Counted from the first letter of the stretch, positions 16,744 to 26,374 are shown. The stretch: 40,141 nt of DNA from Candidatus Binatia bacterium (GCA_022824205.1 JAJEAI010000203.1:1-40141), one strand, 5' to 3'. Notes: generated by a model not told the origin, from the letters alone. Translations and numbers: made by a program.

Positions 16744-16985
16744 CGATCGAGGCATCCGAGTTCAAGGCGAAGTGTCCGAAGCTCATAGACGACGTTGCCG
16801 AGGGAGCCTATCAGATCGTTATCACCAAGAACGGCCGTCCGGTCTCACGCTTGGTGCCGTACCGGGATAGACCCAAGAGCCTTTTTGGCATCGACAGGGG
16901 GAGGATCGAGATCATCGGTGACATCCTCGAACCAATCGATGTGGAGTGGGAGGCCGACGCGGGCAGGACGAGGAGCGACTCATAA
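16725..16985 (+). CDS. Phd/YefM-family antitoxin, no toxin alongside
   Basis: 86 residues. The N-terminal pattern IVTIEASEFKAKCPKLIDDVAEGAYQIVITKNGRPVSRLVPY is that of Phd/YefM antitoxins, which bind their own promoter and neutralise a partner RNase such as VapC or Doc. The C-terminal half (residues 50-86) should be the toxin-binding tail. No PIN, Doc or RelE reading frame follows in the 74 nt before the next gene. It is therefore an orphan, or the toxin has been lost. Its start lies inside the 3' end of the glycosylase gene. Confidence 0.8.
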   Translation: MAKTIVTIEASEFKAKCPKLIDDVAEGAYQIVITKNGRPVSRLVPYRDRPKSLFGIDRGRIEIIGDILEPIDVEWEADAGRTRSDS

Positions 16986-17059
16986 TTCTCGCCGACCGCC
17001 GCATTCTCGGCTGGCGGGGCCCGCTAAACCGTATACGCGCGGATCAATAGGAATTCGGC

Positions 17060-17944
17060 ATGGAAGACAAATCCACCGACCTCTTTCGCGTGACCCTTCT
17101 CGGGACGGGTGCGCCGCCGCCCGTTCTCCACCGCTTCGGGCCGAGCACGCTCGTGGAGGCAGGAGGCGAGATGCTCCTGTTCGACGCCGGACGCGGCGCG
17201 CTGCAACGGCTGCACCAGCTCGGGATTCCCTTCGGCGACATCACGGGGATGTTCCTCACCCACCATCACTCGGACCACGTGGTGGGTTTCGTCGATCTCT
17301 GGCTCACCGGCTGGATCGGCCGGCCCTGGGGCCGGCGCACCGTGCCGCTCAAGGTCTGGGGACCCGAGGGCACGAACCGGATGGCCGAACACCTGCCCCT
17401 TGCGTTCGCCACCGACATCCGGGTGCGCAGCCACAGCTACAACGCGGACGGCGTGAAGCTCGAATCCACCGAGATCGAGGAGGGCGTCGTCCTGGACTCG
17501 GGCGGCGTCCGCGTCACCGCCTTCAAGGTCGACCACGGCGGCGAGCAGCTCGACGCCTACGGCTACCGCGTCGACTTCAACGGACGCTCCGCGGTGCTTT
17601 CCGGCGACACCACCTTCAACGAGAACCTCATGGCCCATTCGCAGGACGTCGACCTGCTGGTCCATGAGGTCACCCACGGCATGGGCGAGGGCCTGGAGCG
17701 CGCCAACCTGGAACGCATCCGCCGCAACCACACCACGCCGGAAGACGCCGGCAAGGTGTTCACGCGCACCCGCCCCCGGCTCGCCGTCTACAACCACATC
17801 CTCCTCTTCGGCGACGCCACCGACGCCGACCTGATCCCGGCCACCCGCGCCGTCTACGACGGACCGTTGGTGCTGGGCGAAGACTTGATGCGGTTCGACA
17901 TCGGCGACGAGGTGCGGGGCAGTCGGTTCGCGCCTGCGACATAG
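17060..17944 (+). CDS. Metallo-beta-lactamase-fold hydrolase (RNase Z-like group)
   Basis: 294 residues. The metal-binding signature THHHSDH gives the HxHxDH motif (H68, H70, D72, H73). Further ligands are expected at VHEVTHG and VYNHILLF near the end. The opening VTLLGTGAPPPVLHRFGPSTLVEAGGEMLLFDAGRG is typical of RNase Z/arylsulfatase-like MBL proteins. Without the RNase Z exosite arm it is more likely a small-molecule hydrolase. ATG 17060 is preceded by aggaat. It is the last gene before the defence island and converges on it. Confidence 0.85.
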   Translation: MEDKSTDLFRVTLLGTGAPPPVLHRFGPSTLVEAGGEMLLFDAGRGALQRLHQLGIPFGDITGMFLTHHHSDHVVGFVDLWLTGWIGRPWGRRTVPLKVWGPEGTNRMAEHLPLAFATDIRVRSHSYNADGVKLESTEIEEGVVLDSGGVRVTAFKVDHGGEQLDAYGYRVDFNGRSAVLSGDTTFNENLMAHSQDVDLLVHEVTHGMGEGLERANLERIRRNHTTPEDAGKVFTRTRPRLAVYNHILLFGDATDADLIPATRAVYDGPLVLGEDLMRFDIGDEVRGSRFAPAT

Positions 17945-17983
17945 ACAAGCGCGGGCGCGCAGGGACGGCGGTGAGGGTCGATG

Positions 17984-19048
17984 CTAGCGTGAACGGAACT
18001 CCGCAAGGCGTGTGTGACGGACGAGTTGCTGCATGTTTTGCAATGTAAAGACCTTGCCACGGGTTGAAAGAAGCAGCTTCTTCATATCTCCGCGACGGAC
18101 GCCGAAACCTCGGCCGGCGATGCATGCCACAACCTCGAACCTGGGCTGGCCTGACGGTTGCCCCTCCATGCTCAGGGTGGCGAGATGCTGAACTCGTGTG
18201 ACTTTGTCGCGGGCTGTCCCATCGTCCTCGGTAAGCTTGGCCTCGATGACAACCTGTGGATTGAACTCGTTGGGGACGATGAAATCAGGAGCCTGATCAA
18301 AACCGCTGACGCGTTCCGCTCGCTTGGTCTTGCGAGCGCTTATTCCAGCGGGGGCAAGCACATCCTCGATGGCGTTCTCGACAATGTCACCGACAAGTTC
18401 GCTGATGGAATCCCTATGGCCGGCGAAAGGCCGTCCAAGAAAGCGCTCGTAAAGCATAATCGAATAGGGAACACCCAACTCCGCCATTGATCGGAGGCTA
18501 GTCAACCCCGCCTTCGTATCGGCTTTGTCGAACCTGTGAAGTCCACCAGGAGGGCTTTTCGGAGCGCCCGATTGGAGAATATGGCAGGCCGCGATAATCA
18601 GCGCATTGATGCGCTGTTCCGTAACCCCTCCATTTCGCGGCAGAGCCGCCTCGGGGGTCATCCGAATCTTCCGGTCTATGGTTCGCGCCGCACTCTGGGG
18701 CACCGCGACGCCGGTATGCCGCGTCGCATAGTAGGCCCACTCCGGTGGCGTGAAACCCAGCATGCAACGAAGGACAACCAACGAGATCGGCAACTCGAAA
18801 ATAACCGTGCCGACTCTTTCCGGCGTAACGCTTTGAAAACCGCCCGTGGCCCGCTTCAACGCTTCATAGCCGGCTTCAAATGTCGGGAACTCAACGAAGC
18901 CCTGGCCCTTAGGCATGACCAGAAACTCGGATTCAAGGCACCCGAACACCTCGTCAACATAGGCATCCAGATCGGCGCGGAGTTCGTCGAAACCGACTTC
19001 AAAAGGGAACGGCAATGTAAGGCTCCTCTTGGGGTGCGTCCGCCACAT
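17984..19048 (-). CDS. Putative PD-(D/E)XK restriction endonuclease of the island operon
   Basis: 354 residues. The C-terminal third contains a plausible nuclease core: PD at 254-255 (APDFIVPN), then E269-A-K271 (VVIEAKL), with an upstream helix containing E224/E228 (IVENAIEDVL). That is the PD-(D/E)XK spacing. The N-terminal 200 residues are helical and unrecognised and could bind DNA or the methylase. The start (19048, preceded by AGGGG) lies 50 nt inside the end of the DUF1156 methylase gene, so the two are coupled. A restriction partner for that methylase is the natural reading; a role specific to the STAND protein is also possible. I know of no named family for it. Confidence 0.65.
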   Translation of the reverse strand: MWRTHPKRSLTLPFPFEVGFDELRADLDAYVDEVFGCLESEFLVMPKGQGFVEFPTFEAGYEALKRATGGFQSVTPERVGTVIFELPISLVVLRCMLGFTPPEWAYYATRHTGVAVPQSAARTIDRKIRMTPEAALPRNGGVTEQRINALIIAACHILQSGAPKSPPGGLHRFDKADTKAGLTSLRSMAELGVPYSIMLYERFLGRPFAGHRDSISELVGDIVENAIEDVLAPAGISARKTKRAERVSGFDQAPDFIVPNEFNPQVVIEAKLTEDDGTARDKVTRVQHLATLSMEGQPSGQPRFEVVACIAGRGFGVRRGDMKKLLLSTRGKVFTLQNMQQLVRHTRLAEFRSR

Positions 19049-21191
19049 ACAACGACCCCTGTAGTGGTACTCCGCGACGGCCAGTCGCGACGCGCTTCAC
19101 CAATTGCTCCGCCGTCCCAAAGGGCAACACTGCCTCGGCGAAAGCCGCCAGCTTTTTCTTAGTAGGCAGCGTAGGGTCCCAGCGTTTACGGAGTTTCCAG
19201 ACCGCCATGCGGGTAAGGTGACCGAAGACGATACAGCGCCGGTCGCCGTAAGTGGGTTTCCTGCCGGCGCTTTCCAGCCGCTCCAAATCGTCTGCGACCA
19301 CGGCGGCGAGTTGTTCGGGTGTCTCGAACAACCAGCGCCGCGAAGTCGCACCCGACGCCCGGCACACGAAGACGGTGTCTATGATGGATGACGCGGTTCC
19401 GTGGATATGGATCGAGCCTCCCATTTCCGCCGGGCAGGGTAGCGACGCGGAACAGACAAGGCCGGCATCCAGGATTGCCACACCGACCGCGTAGTAGGCT
19501 TCCAGCTTGTTGTGGTGGTAGGTGAAAACCAGGGGCGCACCCGACTTGAGGCCGGTGGCCATGCGCGAATAGACCGCGGACAACCCGTCCGTGAAATGCT
19601 CCAGGCCGCGCTCCTCGGTGACATTGCCCGTCAACTCGGCTGGCGAACGAGTCGATGGACGGTCGAATCCCTCGGCCTTGTTGCCGACCAGACGCCGCAG
19701 CCATACATAGCAGAAGTCCATCAACTCGCCGTACTGGACGTTGCCGAAATAGGGCGGGTCCGTGAACACGGCATCGAGGCTGCGCGGCGCCAACTCGACA
19801 TCCGCGGCGTCCGCGCAACGAATGGCAACCTCCCTACGGTTGCCGTTGAGCTTCTCGCCGATCCACTCGCCATCGATGGGAACCCGAACTTTGCGTGAGC
19901 CGTCGCGTCGAACCTCGAAAGGAGCGTCACAATACCGCTTCGCCTTCGTGTACTTGTCCACAATGTTGGACCAGCCGCCAGACCCGACATTCGAGCCGAC
20001 TCCATTGGCAATCCCGAGAAAATTGGATTCGCACTGCACCAGACCCACCGGAAACCCGTGCACCGAGAAGATATCCAGCGATTTCAGGGCCATGGTGTCG
20101 TAGCGGCACAACATATTCTGGTAGCGCAGCAGGTCGGAAAGGTTGGTCGCCAGTGCGTGGCGGATACGGCGGTTCCCGGTTCCGGAGATCAACCGGCAAC
20201 TCAGCTCCAGCCCGAGGAGCTGGCGTGGGTTGAACATGTCCCTGTACCGCGTATAACCCCATCGATGAAGGCGGTCGGTTTCGTCTCCCGGCAGGATCTC
20301 CTGGTCCGGCACAAAGCCGGGCACCGTGTGTCTCCACCGTTCCTCAGCTTCCGCCATGCGCGCCAAATCCTCGGCGTCGGGTTTCTTGAAGAAACGGCCC
20401 TTGTGTCCCGCCTTCCGCTTAGGGTTGTGGTACTCGATGGCGAAAAGGCGGTGATCGAGGGGATGCAGAGCTTCTCCCGGATAGATATTGGAATGCCCGC
20501 AACTCGGGCAGGCGCAACGCCCCCGGCGGGCAGGCCCGGTTTGAGTCAGTGCGGTTTCACATACCGTACAATCCCCTGGGTTTGCGCGATCGTCCACCTC
20601 GTTGAGTTCGCCGCATGCAGGACACACCAGGACGTTCTTTGGATGGCGCCGGTTCTCAGCTAGAAGGTAGCCCGGGAAAAGATCCAAGGGCTTTCCACAG
20701 GCTTCACAATCCAACACCTTGACCCAAAGGTAGGATTTCACAGGTACATCGACGTCGCCATAGAGGGGGCACGATGTCCGGTAATATTGGCCGATTTCGG
20801 TGTGCAACGCGTCGACAAGAGAGCGTGCGGCTCGCTCATAGGCCGCAACATCGAGGTGCTCGATTTCTTCGCGGACGATCCACGCCGACATCGGGTTGAT
20901 ATCGAAACCCTGTACTGCACAGCCGAGGCGGTTCGCCTCGATCAGAGGCGTCCCACCGCCCATAAACGGGTCTGCGATGCGGAAGTCCGACAGGTCATTC
21001 GATCCGAAGAAGCTGTCTTGCAGGCGATCCTCGGCGAACTCCGAGAGGATCAGGCCGCGAAACAAGGTCCCCGGACGGCGGGCGAACCACTTGTGCACTC
21101 CGATGATGGGACGATAATTCTGCTGGATTTGCTTTTCCCTGAGCGCCATGTCGGCGACTAGGGAAACATCGAAGCGGCGCTCAACGCTCAT
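18999..21191 (-). CDS. DUF1156/COG1743 adenine-specific DNA methylase with Zn ribbons
   Basis: 730 residues. The N-terminus (REKQIQQNYRPIIGVHKWFARRPGTLFRGLIL) fits DUF1156. The SAM loop is DPFMGGGTPLIEANRLG (from 74). Four CxxC pairs (162/165, 190/193, 208/211, 228/231) form one or two zinc ribbons. The catalytic motif is TDPPYFGN (DPPY 478-481), pointing to N6-adenine. The order (SAM loop before DPPY with a large insert between) is that of this family. Such methylases are often found in phage-defence loci. ATG 21191 overlaps the stop of a 37-codon ORF by 11 nt; the 3' end overlaps the nuclease gene by 50 nt. Recognition sequence unknown. Confidence 0.85.
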   Translation of the reverse strand: MSVERRFDVSLVADMALREKQIQQNYRPIIGVHKWFARRPGTLFRGLILSEFAEDRLQDSFFGSNDLSDFRIADPFMGGGTPLIEANRLGCAVQGFDINPMSAWIVREEIEHLDVAAYERAARSLVDALHTEIGQYYRTSCPLYGDVDVPVKSYLWVKVLDCEACGKPLDLFPGYLLAENRRHPKNVLVCPACGELNEVDDRANPGDCTVCETALTQTGPARRGRCACPSCGHSNIYPGEALHPLDHRLFAIEYHNPKRKAGHKGRFFKKPDAEDLARMAEAEERWRHTVPGFVPDQEILPGDETDRLHRWGYTRYRDMFNPRQLLGLELSCRLISGTGNRRIRHALATNLSDLLRYQNMLCRYDTMALKSLDIFSVHGFPVGLVQCESNFLGIANGVGSNVGSGGWSNIVDKYTKAKRYCDAPFEVRRDGSRKVRVPIDGEWIGEKLNGNRREVAIRCADAADVELAPRSLDAVFTDPPYFGNVQYGELMDFCYVWLRRLVGNKAEGFDRPSTRSPAELTGNVTEERGLEHFTDGLSAVYSRMATGLKSGAPLVFTYHHNKLEAYYAVGVAILDAGLVCSASLPCPAEMGGSIHIHGTASSIIDTVFVCRASGATSRRWLFETPEQLAAVVADDLERLESAGRKPTYGDRRCIVFGHLTRMAVWKLRKRWDPTLPTKKKLAAFAEAVLPFGTAEQLVKRVATGRRGVPLQGSLYVADAPQEEPYIAVPF

Positions 21192-21294
21192 TGGCCACCA
21201 TCACTGACCGGATTCGGGTGATTTTTCCCTCGCCGTGGATGTCGGAGAATACACGAGCATAGATGAAGTCGTTCCTTGGCTGTGCACTGTTCAT
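21181..21294 (-). CDS. Small translationally coupled ORF between STAND and methylase genes
   Basis: 37 codons, starting MNSAQPRNDF and ending VMVANER. The start overlaps the STAND stop (ATGA, 21291-21294) and the stop (21181-21183) lies 11 nt inside the methylase start. Such tight packing on both sides is unlikely by chance and suggests real translation. The product may be a small protein, or the ORF may simply carry ribosomes from one large gene to the next. No family is recognised; it is basic at its C-terminus and has no membrane segment. Confidence 0.5.
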   Translation of the reverse strand: MNSAQPRNDFIYARVFSDIHGEGKITRIRSVMVANER

Positions 21295-24200
21295 TGAATC
21301 AGTTCCGGTAGCCGGTAGAGAAGCCGCTGAGCGGCCGGCCAACCAGCGTCCATAAAAATCTCCAAGCATTCAATCAGTTCAGTCCGGCGTTGCTCGTTCT
21401 CGAATATCTCCTTATGATCGGCGAGAAATACGCCAACAAGCCGTACGACTAGTTCGATTCCCATTGACTCAAATTGAAATCCCGTGCGAGAACCACCACT
21501 CCGTAAAGCATGCGCAGCAAGATCGAATGCTCGCTCGGGATCGAGGGGTAGCAGGAATTCAATCAGTTGCAGGAGGTAGTAAACGGTGTGTGGAGTGCCA
21601 CAGTCACCGATCCGCTTGAGGATCGGCGCAACCTCCACGAAAAAGACCGCTAGCTCTGTTCTGCTTGTCGGCCGGCTTGACTCCCCACTGCTGTTGCTGG
21701 CACCAGTAGAGAAATAGAGTTCGCGGCATGCAGTATCGAGCAACCGCGCCAATTCGAGAGCGTCGGAATCGCCTCCAAGGTCCGGTGTTTCTCCCGAATA
21801 GTGTATGGCTAAGCCGTTACTCGCGGCTTCTACGATCCCCGCGGCTAGTTCCAGTGCTCGGTGTCTCAGTGCCTCGTCAGCTTGTTTTTTCTGGCCGGTC
21901 AACCCGGCCACAAACGCCCCGCGCATCGTCGATAGGACAATAGTGATCTCGTCGTGAAAATGAACCGAATCAGCGATCCATTCCTCCACAACTGATCGGG
22001 CGGCGTGACGCTCATGGGTGATCCATAGGATCGTGAGTATGTGAGCGACAGCCTTCCGAAGACGCGTTTGGCGCTCCCCGTCGTCGGGAAAGCGCTTGAG
22101 TAGTTCCAGGACCAGCGACTCGACAATTTCCGGGGAGGAATGCAACACGCGACCGAGAAGGCCCTTGATAACGTATTCGAGTACGCCGAAATTTGGCTCC
22201 CGTGTGAGGCGGTCCTTCACCCGTTGCCAAAAACCGTCCCGGTCAAGGTCCCAGAGGCTGATTAAGTGCAAACCGGCTTGCATTCGGACAGCAGGGTGAG
22301 GATCGGTTAGTAGCATGTCGACGTCGGTCATGAGCCTCGGAACTAAATCCAGCCGTTGCAGGGCCAAGTCGAGGACCGCCTGCGCGGCCTCTACACGCGC
22401 GGCTGGGGAGCCCCATGACGGAAATTTCTCGAATGATTCCTCCGTATCGGCGTCGACCTGTGGTCCGGCGGAACTCGTAGCGGCCTTGAGGAGTCGAAGG
22501 AAGGACTCGGTCGCCGCACCGTCGGCCTGCGGCGGGAGAAGTTTCGCTGCTATGATGCGGTTGCATCCCTGGGCGAGCACGCCCTCGCTGTCGATTCGCA
22601 ATTGCGCATTGGTCCCATGCGCAGTCCGGGTTCTCTCGATTTGGCTCAACGCGTCGAGGGCGGCGTTTAGCGTCAAACCTGTAGGTGCGCCGCTATTCGA
22701 TTCCAGCGCCAGTACCTTTTTCGCTGAATCGATCGCCGCGATGAGGCTGGCGTTCGCCGGAAGCTCCCTATCGGAGTTCGAAATCCAATCATATGGTTCG
22801 ACCTTTCCGGCCCAAGATTGCACGACCAAGGGCCGACTATTTTGCACTGCATCTTGGTTCGTGTCGTCGGCGACCAATCGTAAGGCTGCTTCCGTCTCCA
22901 GATTATCGCCACCGATCTCGGTGAATAGGCGGCGAAGGAAGTATTCTCGGGCTCCCTGGGGTTGCTTAAAGCCTGCAAAGTCATACGACAGCGCTTGACG
23001 CTCAAACCGTTGCCGGTCTTCGGGCTTAAGGCGTCCATGTCCTTTCGCAACGACGTCTATAGCGTCCTTCCGGGTATCCAGCATCACAAGAAACTGTTCA
23101 GTCAACGCGAACGGGAGGAGAAGACCGACCATCTCGTCATTGCGTTCTGCGGAGGCCATGAACAATCTGGACCAGAATACGGCGAGCGATGCATTGTCGA
23201 TCAGGAGATTCGCCAAATTCAAGGCGGTGTTCTCATCGCTGGTCCTTAAGCGCTCCAGAAGCTTCGCGACCAGAACCTCTGCATCACGGCCATATTTGGT
23301 GCTCGGATCGTGCGCCCAGACGTGGCTGAGATCTTCACGCAGCCGGACACTTCTACCCGCAACGTCCAGATTGCAGTCCTCAAAGTCATCCGGGATTGCG
23401 TGTTCTCGGGAAACGTAGCCCTCCACGGACGCAATGATCGCATCGATAGCCTGTGAAGGGTGCTGGTCGAGAAATTGAGGAATGAACTCGCCAAGCGAGT
23501 AGCGCGCCATGTCGTAGTCCTGTCGTGCGTTTGACGTAAGCGGCAAGATCTGACTCGACGACATGTCAGTCGGGAGGTCCCGGGTTACATCAAAGGCATA
23601 GGTCCGCCGGTAGATCTCGGCACCGAAGGCTGGATCCACGCCTACGATGGCCGCGATATAGTGGCAGACGGCAGGAACTTCCTGCCAGGCAAATTCCGCA
23701 AGGCGATTCTCATCGAAAACTTTCGAAAGCAGTCGGCGCGATTGTTCTTGATCCGTTCCGTAGGTGTCTGCGACGAAGCCGACTGCCGCCGTTACGGTGA
23801 TGCCTGGGTTCTGCAAGCTGTATCCATGCTCCAAGAGCGCACGGGCAGCCCGTCCAAGGTCCGCCAGAAGCCCATCGTCCCGTGTCGGCCCAATCAATTT
23901 ATGGAGCAGAAAGCGAACCGGTCCGGCCACACTCCCTACATTGGGGGCGACGGCGCCGATCAGCTTGATCCAGGGCTGAGTGGGAGTTTCCGGGTTGTCT
24001 TCCATCCGGATTGCCAAGGCTCCGCTGAGAATCGCAAACGCCTGGGCGGCTTTGTCATCGCCGTTGACTATGCGTTCAGCCAGCGTCAGAGTGTCGGCGG
24101 CTTCGACCGGATATTCTACGCCCATACGCCCCACTGCGCTTCGAATGACGGGGTCACCGTCCTCGTCGGCCAAGATATTCGCTACCGCGGTCCAGAATGA

Positions 24201-26168
24201 AAGCCGGCGAGTTTCTAAGGCCCAAATCTCTTGAAGAACAAAGGCGAGGGCAGGCGCAAGCATCAAACCGCGTGCCTGCTCCTTGGGGAAGCGCAGTTGG
24301 CCGCCGACGATGTCCGCCGGGTCCAGTAGTACTTTAGCCGACGTGAAGTCGAACAGTAGGTGATGCCGAAACTGAACCCACCGCCTGTTTTCAACGGGGA
24401 CCAATACTCCCTCGTGCTCCAGCGCGTCGATCATTTCGGGGTCTTTTAAGTCAAGAACATGTTTCTGCACCCGCAGCGTGCGTGCCTCCACCATGGCCTT
24501 AACAACGGTGCGAAGGCAGCGTTCCGCCTGCAGGCCGTGTCCTTCGATCCTGTGGCTCCAGTGTAGCCCCAGGAGTTCCACTTGCGACGAGACTCGCTTC
24601 AGGTCCGCCATGCCCACGTCGCGGGCAATGAGTTCGCTGAGCAAATGTGTGTTGAACGGGACCGAAGCAAGTTCCCGTAGCCGTGTGGGTGCGTCGGCGA
24701 GAGCTGCGGACAAAGTCGGGGCTTGTTCGAGAAGCCTCTGGAACTCCGCTTTCGTCCACGTCGGTATCTTGACGTGTCTGACGTTGGAGAAGCCCGGCTC
24801 GGCGCGGTCTGCGTCAGGGGGCACACCCGGAAACAGCGAGCGAAACTGTTGCCCCATTCGAAGGTCGAAGGAACGAATGGACGCGACCACCCGCCAACGC
24901 CGGCACCGACCCAACACCTGCGCGATCAGGGTCCGAAAAACACTCTCGGCTTTTCCCCCGCGCGTTGCGTCAAGAGCGTCGATAATGAGCCATGCCGGCC
25001 CAACACCATCCCAAGCCTCCAACACGTCCAGCAGGCCGTGTTCAAGTTTGAGATCATTGGAGAGACCTTCCAGTGACTCTACGGAGTGTTGATCTACCGC
25101 AAGTTCAACTACATCCTTGCCTTGGGCCATAAGAGATCGAGCGAAGGCATTGAGTACCCCGCTCTTGCCGGCACCGGGCTCGCCGATAACCAGCAGGGAA
25201 CTCTCGAAGGCAGCCTCGTTCACAAGTTTTTGACCTTCTCGGACGATCGCCGCAGGTTTGTCACCTCCGACATCAATCCCTTCGTGCCTCCGCAGCATTG
25301 CCGACACGGACTTGGTGTGGTTCTTGAGGGCGGTGATGTCTACTTTGTAGCGTGGAGCTCCTCGTAGACGGACACCCTTGGTCATGAGTGCTTGACGGAG
25401 GGTTGCCTGATCAGCACCTTCTCGCCGGGCCATCATCTGGCCACTGATCGTTTCCAGGGCCACCAATGCTGGACCTGCTTCTGACTCGTCGGCCAACACA
25501 GTAGCAAGCGTCTGTTGCAGCCAAGTCCGGGCTGTACCAGTTGAATCGAACGTCAAAACCGTCACCAAGGGGGCCAATTGATCGAGCAACCGTGTATCAA
25601 ACTCCTGGGTCGTCAAAGAGGTCCAAGCTTGAGTGACACACGAATCAAAGCAATCCAGAGCGGACCGTTGCTTCTTTGTAAGAGTGCCCCTGCCTCGTTG
25701 GGAACGCCGGCGAAGTGCGTCAGGGAGGTGCACTCGTACGCTTTCGGATGCGTGCGCGCTGACAGCTAGAACCAACCGGTCATGGAGAGGGTCTAGCGGC
25801 CGGTTCCAATCGAGGCTGCCGTCACCGTCCCGACAGGCAAGCCAGTGTCGAACGATTTGGGAGATGGCCTTGCCGAATGGGCTCTGTAGATTTCGCGATA
25901 GAGATACCGTCGTTTTGGCCTGGATCGCGAGATATCCACCACTCGACGTGGAGATGAGAAGATCGTCGACCGGAGCTTCGGTCTCAAAGCGCAACGAAAC
26001 TGGAGAGGCGTATCCGAGATTAAACTGGTCTTCCAAACGTGTTCCAGCAAGGAGGTAGACACCAAAGTACGCTCCCAGCCTTTGTTGAAATGTGATCCCG
26101 GCACTAGTCGCCGCACCACCCCCGGTTCCACCGGCACTGGATACAGAATCTTTAAGCAAATCAGACAT
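21291..26168 (-). CDS. Giant STAND-type NTPase with N-terminal Cap4/DUF4297-like nuclease
   Basis: 1625 residues. N-terminal domain (about 10-115): GITFQQRLGAYFGVYLL, E62/E64, D68-D69 and Q83-x-K85 in YLAIQAKT. This E...DD...QxK layout matches Cap4/DUF4297 PD-(D/E)XK effectors. P-loop ATPase from about 320: Walker A GEPGAGKS (329-336), Walker B WLIIDALD (393-400), then VASIRSFDLRMG resembling a sensor region. The remaining ~1100 residues are soluble, helical and repeat-like (HEAT/TPR-type), as in the target-sensing arms of STAND immune proteins (Avs, NLR-like). This predicts a phage-triggered nuclease that oligomerises on recognition. ATG 26168 is preceded by AAGGGG at 5 nt. It is first gene of the four-gene minus-strand operon. 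Base composition is visibly less G+C-rich than the flanks. Confidence 0.8.
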   Translation of the reverse strand: MSDLLKDSVSSAGGTGGGAATSAGITFQQRLGAYFGVYLLAGTRLEDQFNLGYASPVSLRFETEAPVDDLLISTSSGGYLAIQAKTTVSLSRNLQSPFGKAISQIVRHWLACRDGDGSLDWNRPLDPLHDRLVLAVSAHASESVRVHLPDALRRRSQRGRGTLTKKQRSALDCFDSCVTQAWTSLTTQEFDTRLLDQLAPLVTVLTFDSTGTARTWLQQTLATVLADESEAGPALVALETISGQMMARREGADQATLRQALMTKGVRLRGAPRYKVDITALKNHTKSVSAMLRRHEGIDVGGDKPAAIVREGQKLVNEAAFESSLLVIGEPGAGKSGVLNAFARSLMAQGKDVVELAVDQHSVESLEGLSNDLKLEHGLLDVLEAWDGVGPAWLIIDALDATRGGKAESVFRTLIAQVLGRCRRWRVVASIRSFDLRMGQQFRSLFPGVPPDADRAEPGFSNVRHVKIPTWTKAEFQRLLEQAPTLSAALADAPTRLRELASVPFNTHLLSELIARDVGMADLKRVSSQVELLGLHWSHRIEGHGLQAERCLRTVVKAMVEARTLRVQKHVLDLKDPEMIDALEHEGVLVPVENRRWVQFRHHLLFDFTSAKVLLDPADIVGGQLRFPKEQARGLMLAPALAFVLQEIWALETRRLSFWTAVANILADEDGDPVIRSAVGRMGVEYPVEAADTLTLAERIVNGDDKAAQAFAILSGALAIRMEDNPETPTQPWIKLIGAVAPNVGSVAGPVRFLLHKLIGPTRDDGLLADLGRAARALLEHGYSLQNPGITVTAAVGFVADTYGTDQEQSRRLLSKVFDENRLAEFAWQEVPAVCHYIAAIVGVDPAFGAEIYRRTYAFDVTRDLPTDMSSSQILPLTSNARQDYDMARYSLGEFIPQFLDQHPSQAIDAIIASVEGYVSREHAIPDDFEDCNLDVAGRSVRLREDLSHVWAHDPSTKYGRDAEVLVAKLLERLRTSDENTALNLANLLIDNASLAVFWSRLFMASAERNDEMVGLLLPFALTEQFLVMLDTRKDAIDVVAKGHGRLKPEDRQRFERQALSYDFAGFKQPQGAREYFLRRLFTEIGGDNLETEAALRLVADDTNQDAVQNSRPLVVQSWAGKVEPYDWISNSDRELPANASLIAAIDSAKKVLALESNSGAPTGLTLNAALDALSQIERTRTAHGTNAQLRIDSEGVLAQGCNRIIAAKLLPPQADGAATESFLRLLKAATSSAGPQVDADTEESFEKFPSWGSPAARVEAAQAVLDLALQRLDLVPRLMTDVDMLLTDPHPAVRMQAGLHLISLWDLDRDGFWQRVKDRLTREPNFGVLEYVIKGLLGRVLHSSPEIVESLVLELLKRFPDDGERQTRLRKAVAHILTILWITHERHAARSVVEEWIADSVHFHDEITIVLSTMRGAFVAGLTGQKKQADEALRHRALELAAGIVEAASNGLAIHYSGETPDLGGDSDALELARLLDTACRELYFSTGASNSSGESSRPTSRTELAVFFVEVAPILKRIGDCGTPHTVYYLLQLIEFLLPLDPERAFDLAAHALRSGGSRTGFQFESMGIELVVRLVGVFLADHKEIFENEQRRTELIECLEIFMDAGWPAAQRLLYRLPELIQ

Positions 26169-26374
26169 TTACACCCCTTGGGGGACAACGTGTCGGCCCG
26201 GACGGAGAATGAGCCCCTTTTCCTCCCATGGAACCGTCCGTAAACTATACCATGCCCCCTCAATCCGGCCATGCTTCAGCTTTCTGGCGGTCTGGTCAAC
26301 CATCGGCTTGGATAATGCGGATTGCCATTGCGGCGAGATCTGGTAAGGATAATTCGTCGACAACAGGGGCAGAA
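26169..26374. promoter_or_regulatory. Divergent control region of the defence island
   Basis: 206 nt between the STAND start and the second methyltransferase start. On the minus strand TATAGT (26249-26244) could be a -10 for the STAND operon, without a good -35. A 7-bp inverted repeat (cggacgg 26199-26205 / ccgtccg 26234-26240) lies between it and the STAND start and could form a leader hairpin or operator. On the plus strand GATAAT occurs at 26311-26316 and 26348-26353 as weak -10 candidates. Confidence 0.35.

Noticed and set aside
21181..21369. A 62-codon version of the small ORF, starting inside the STAND gene
   Set aside because: The extra N-terminal residues lie in the STAND coding end; the ATG at 21294 that overlaps the STAND stop is the better start.
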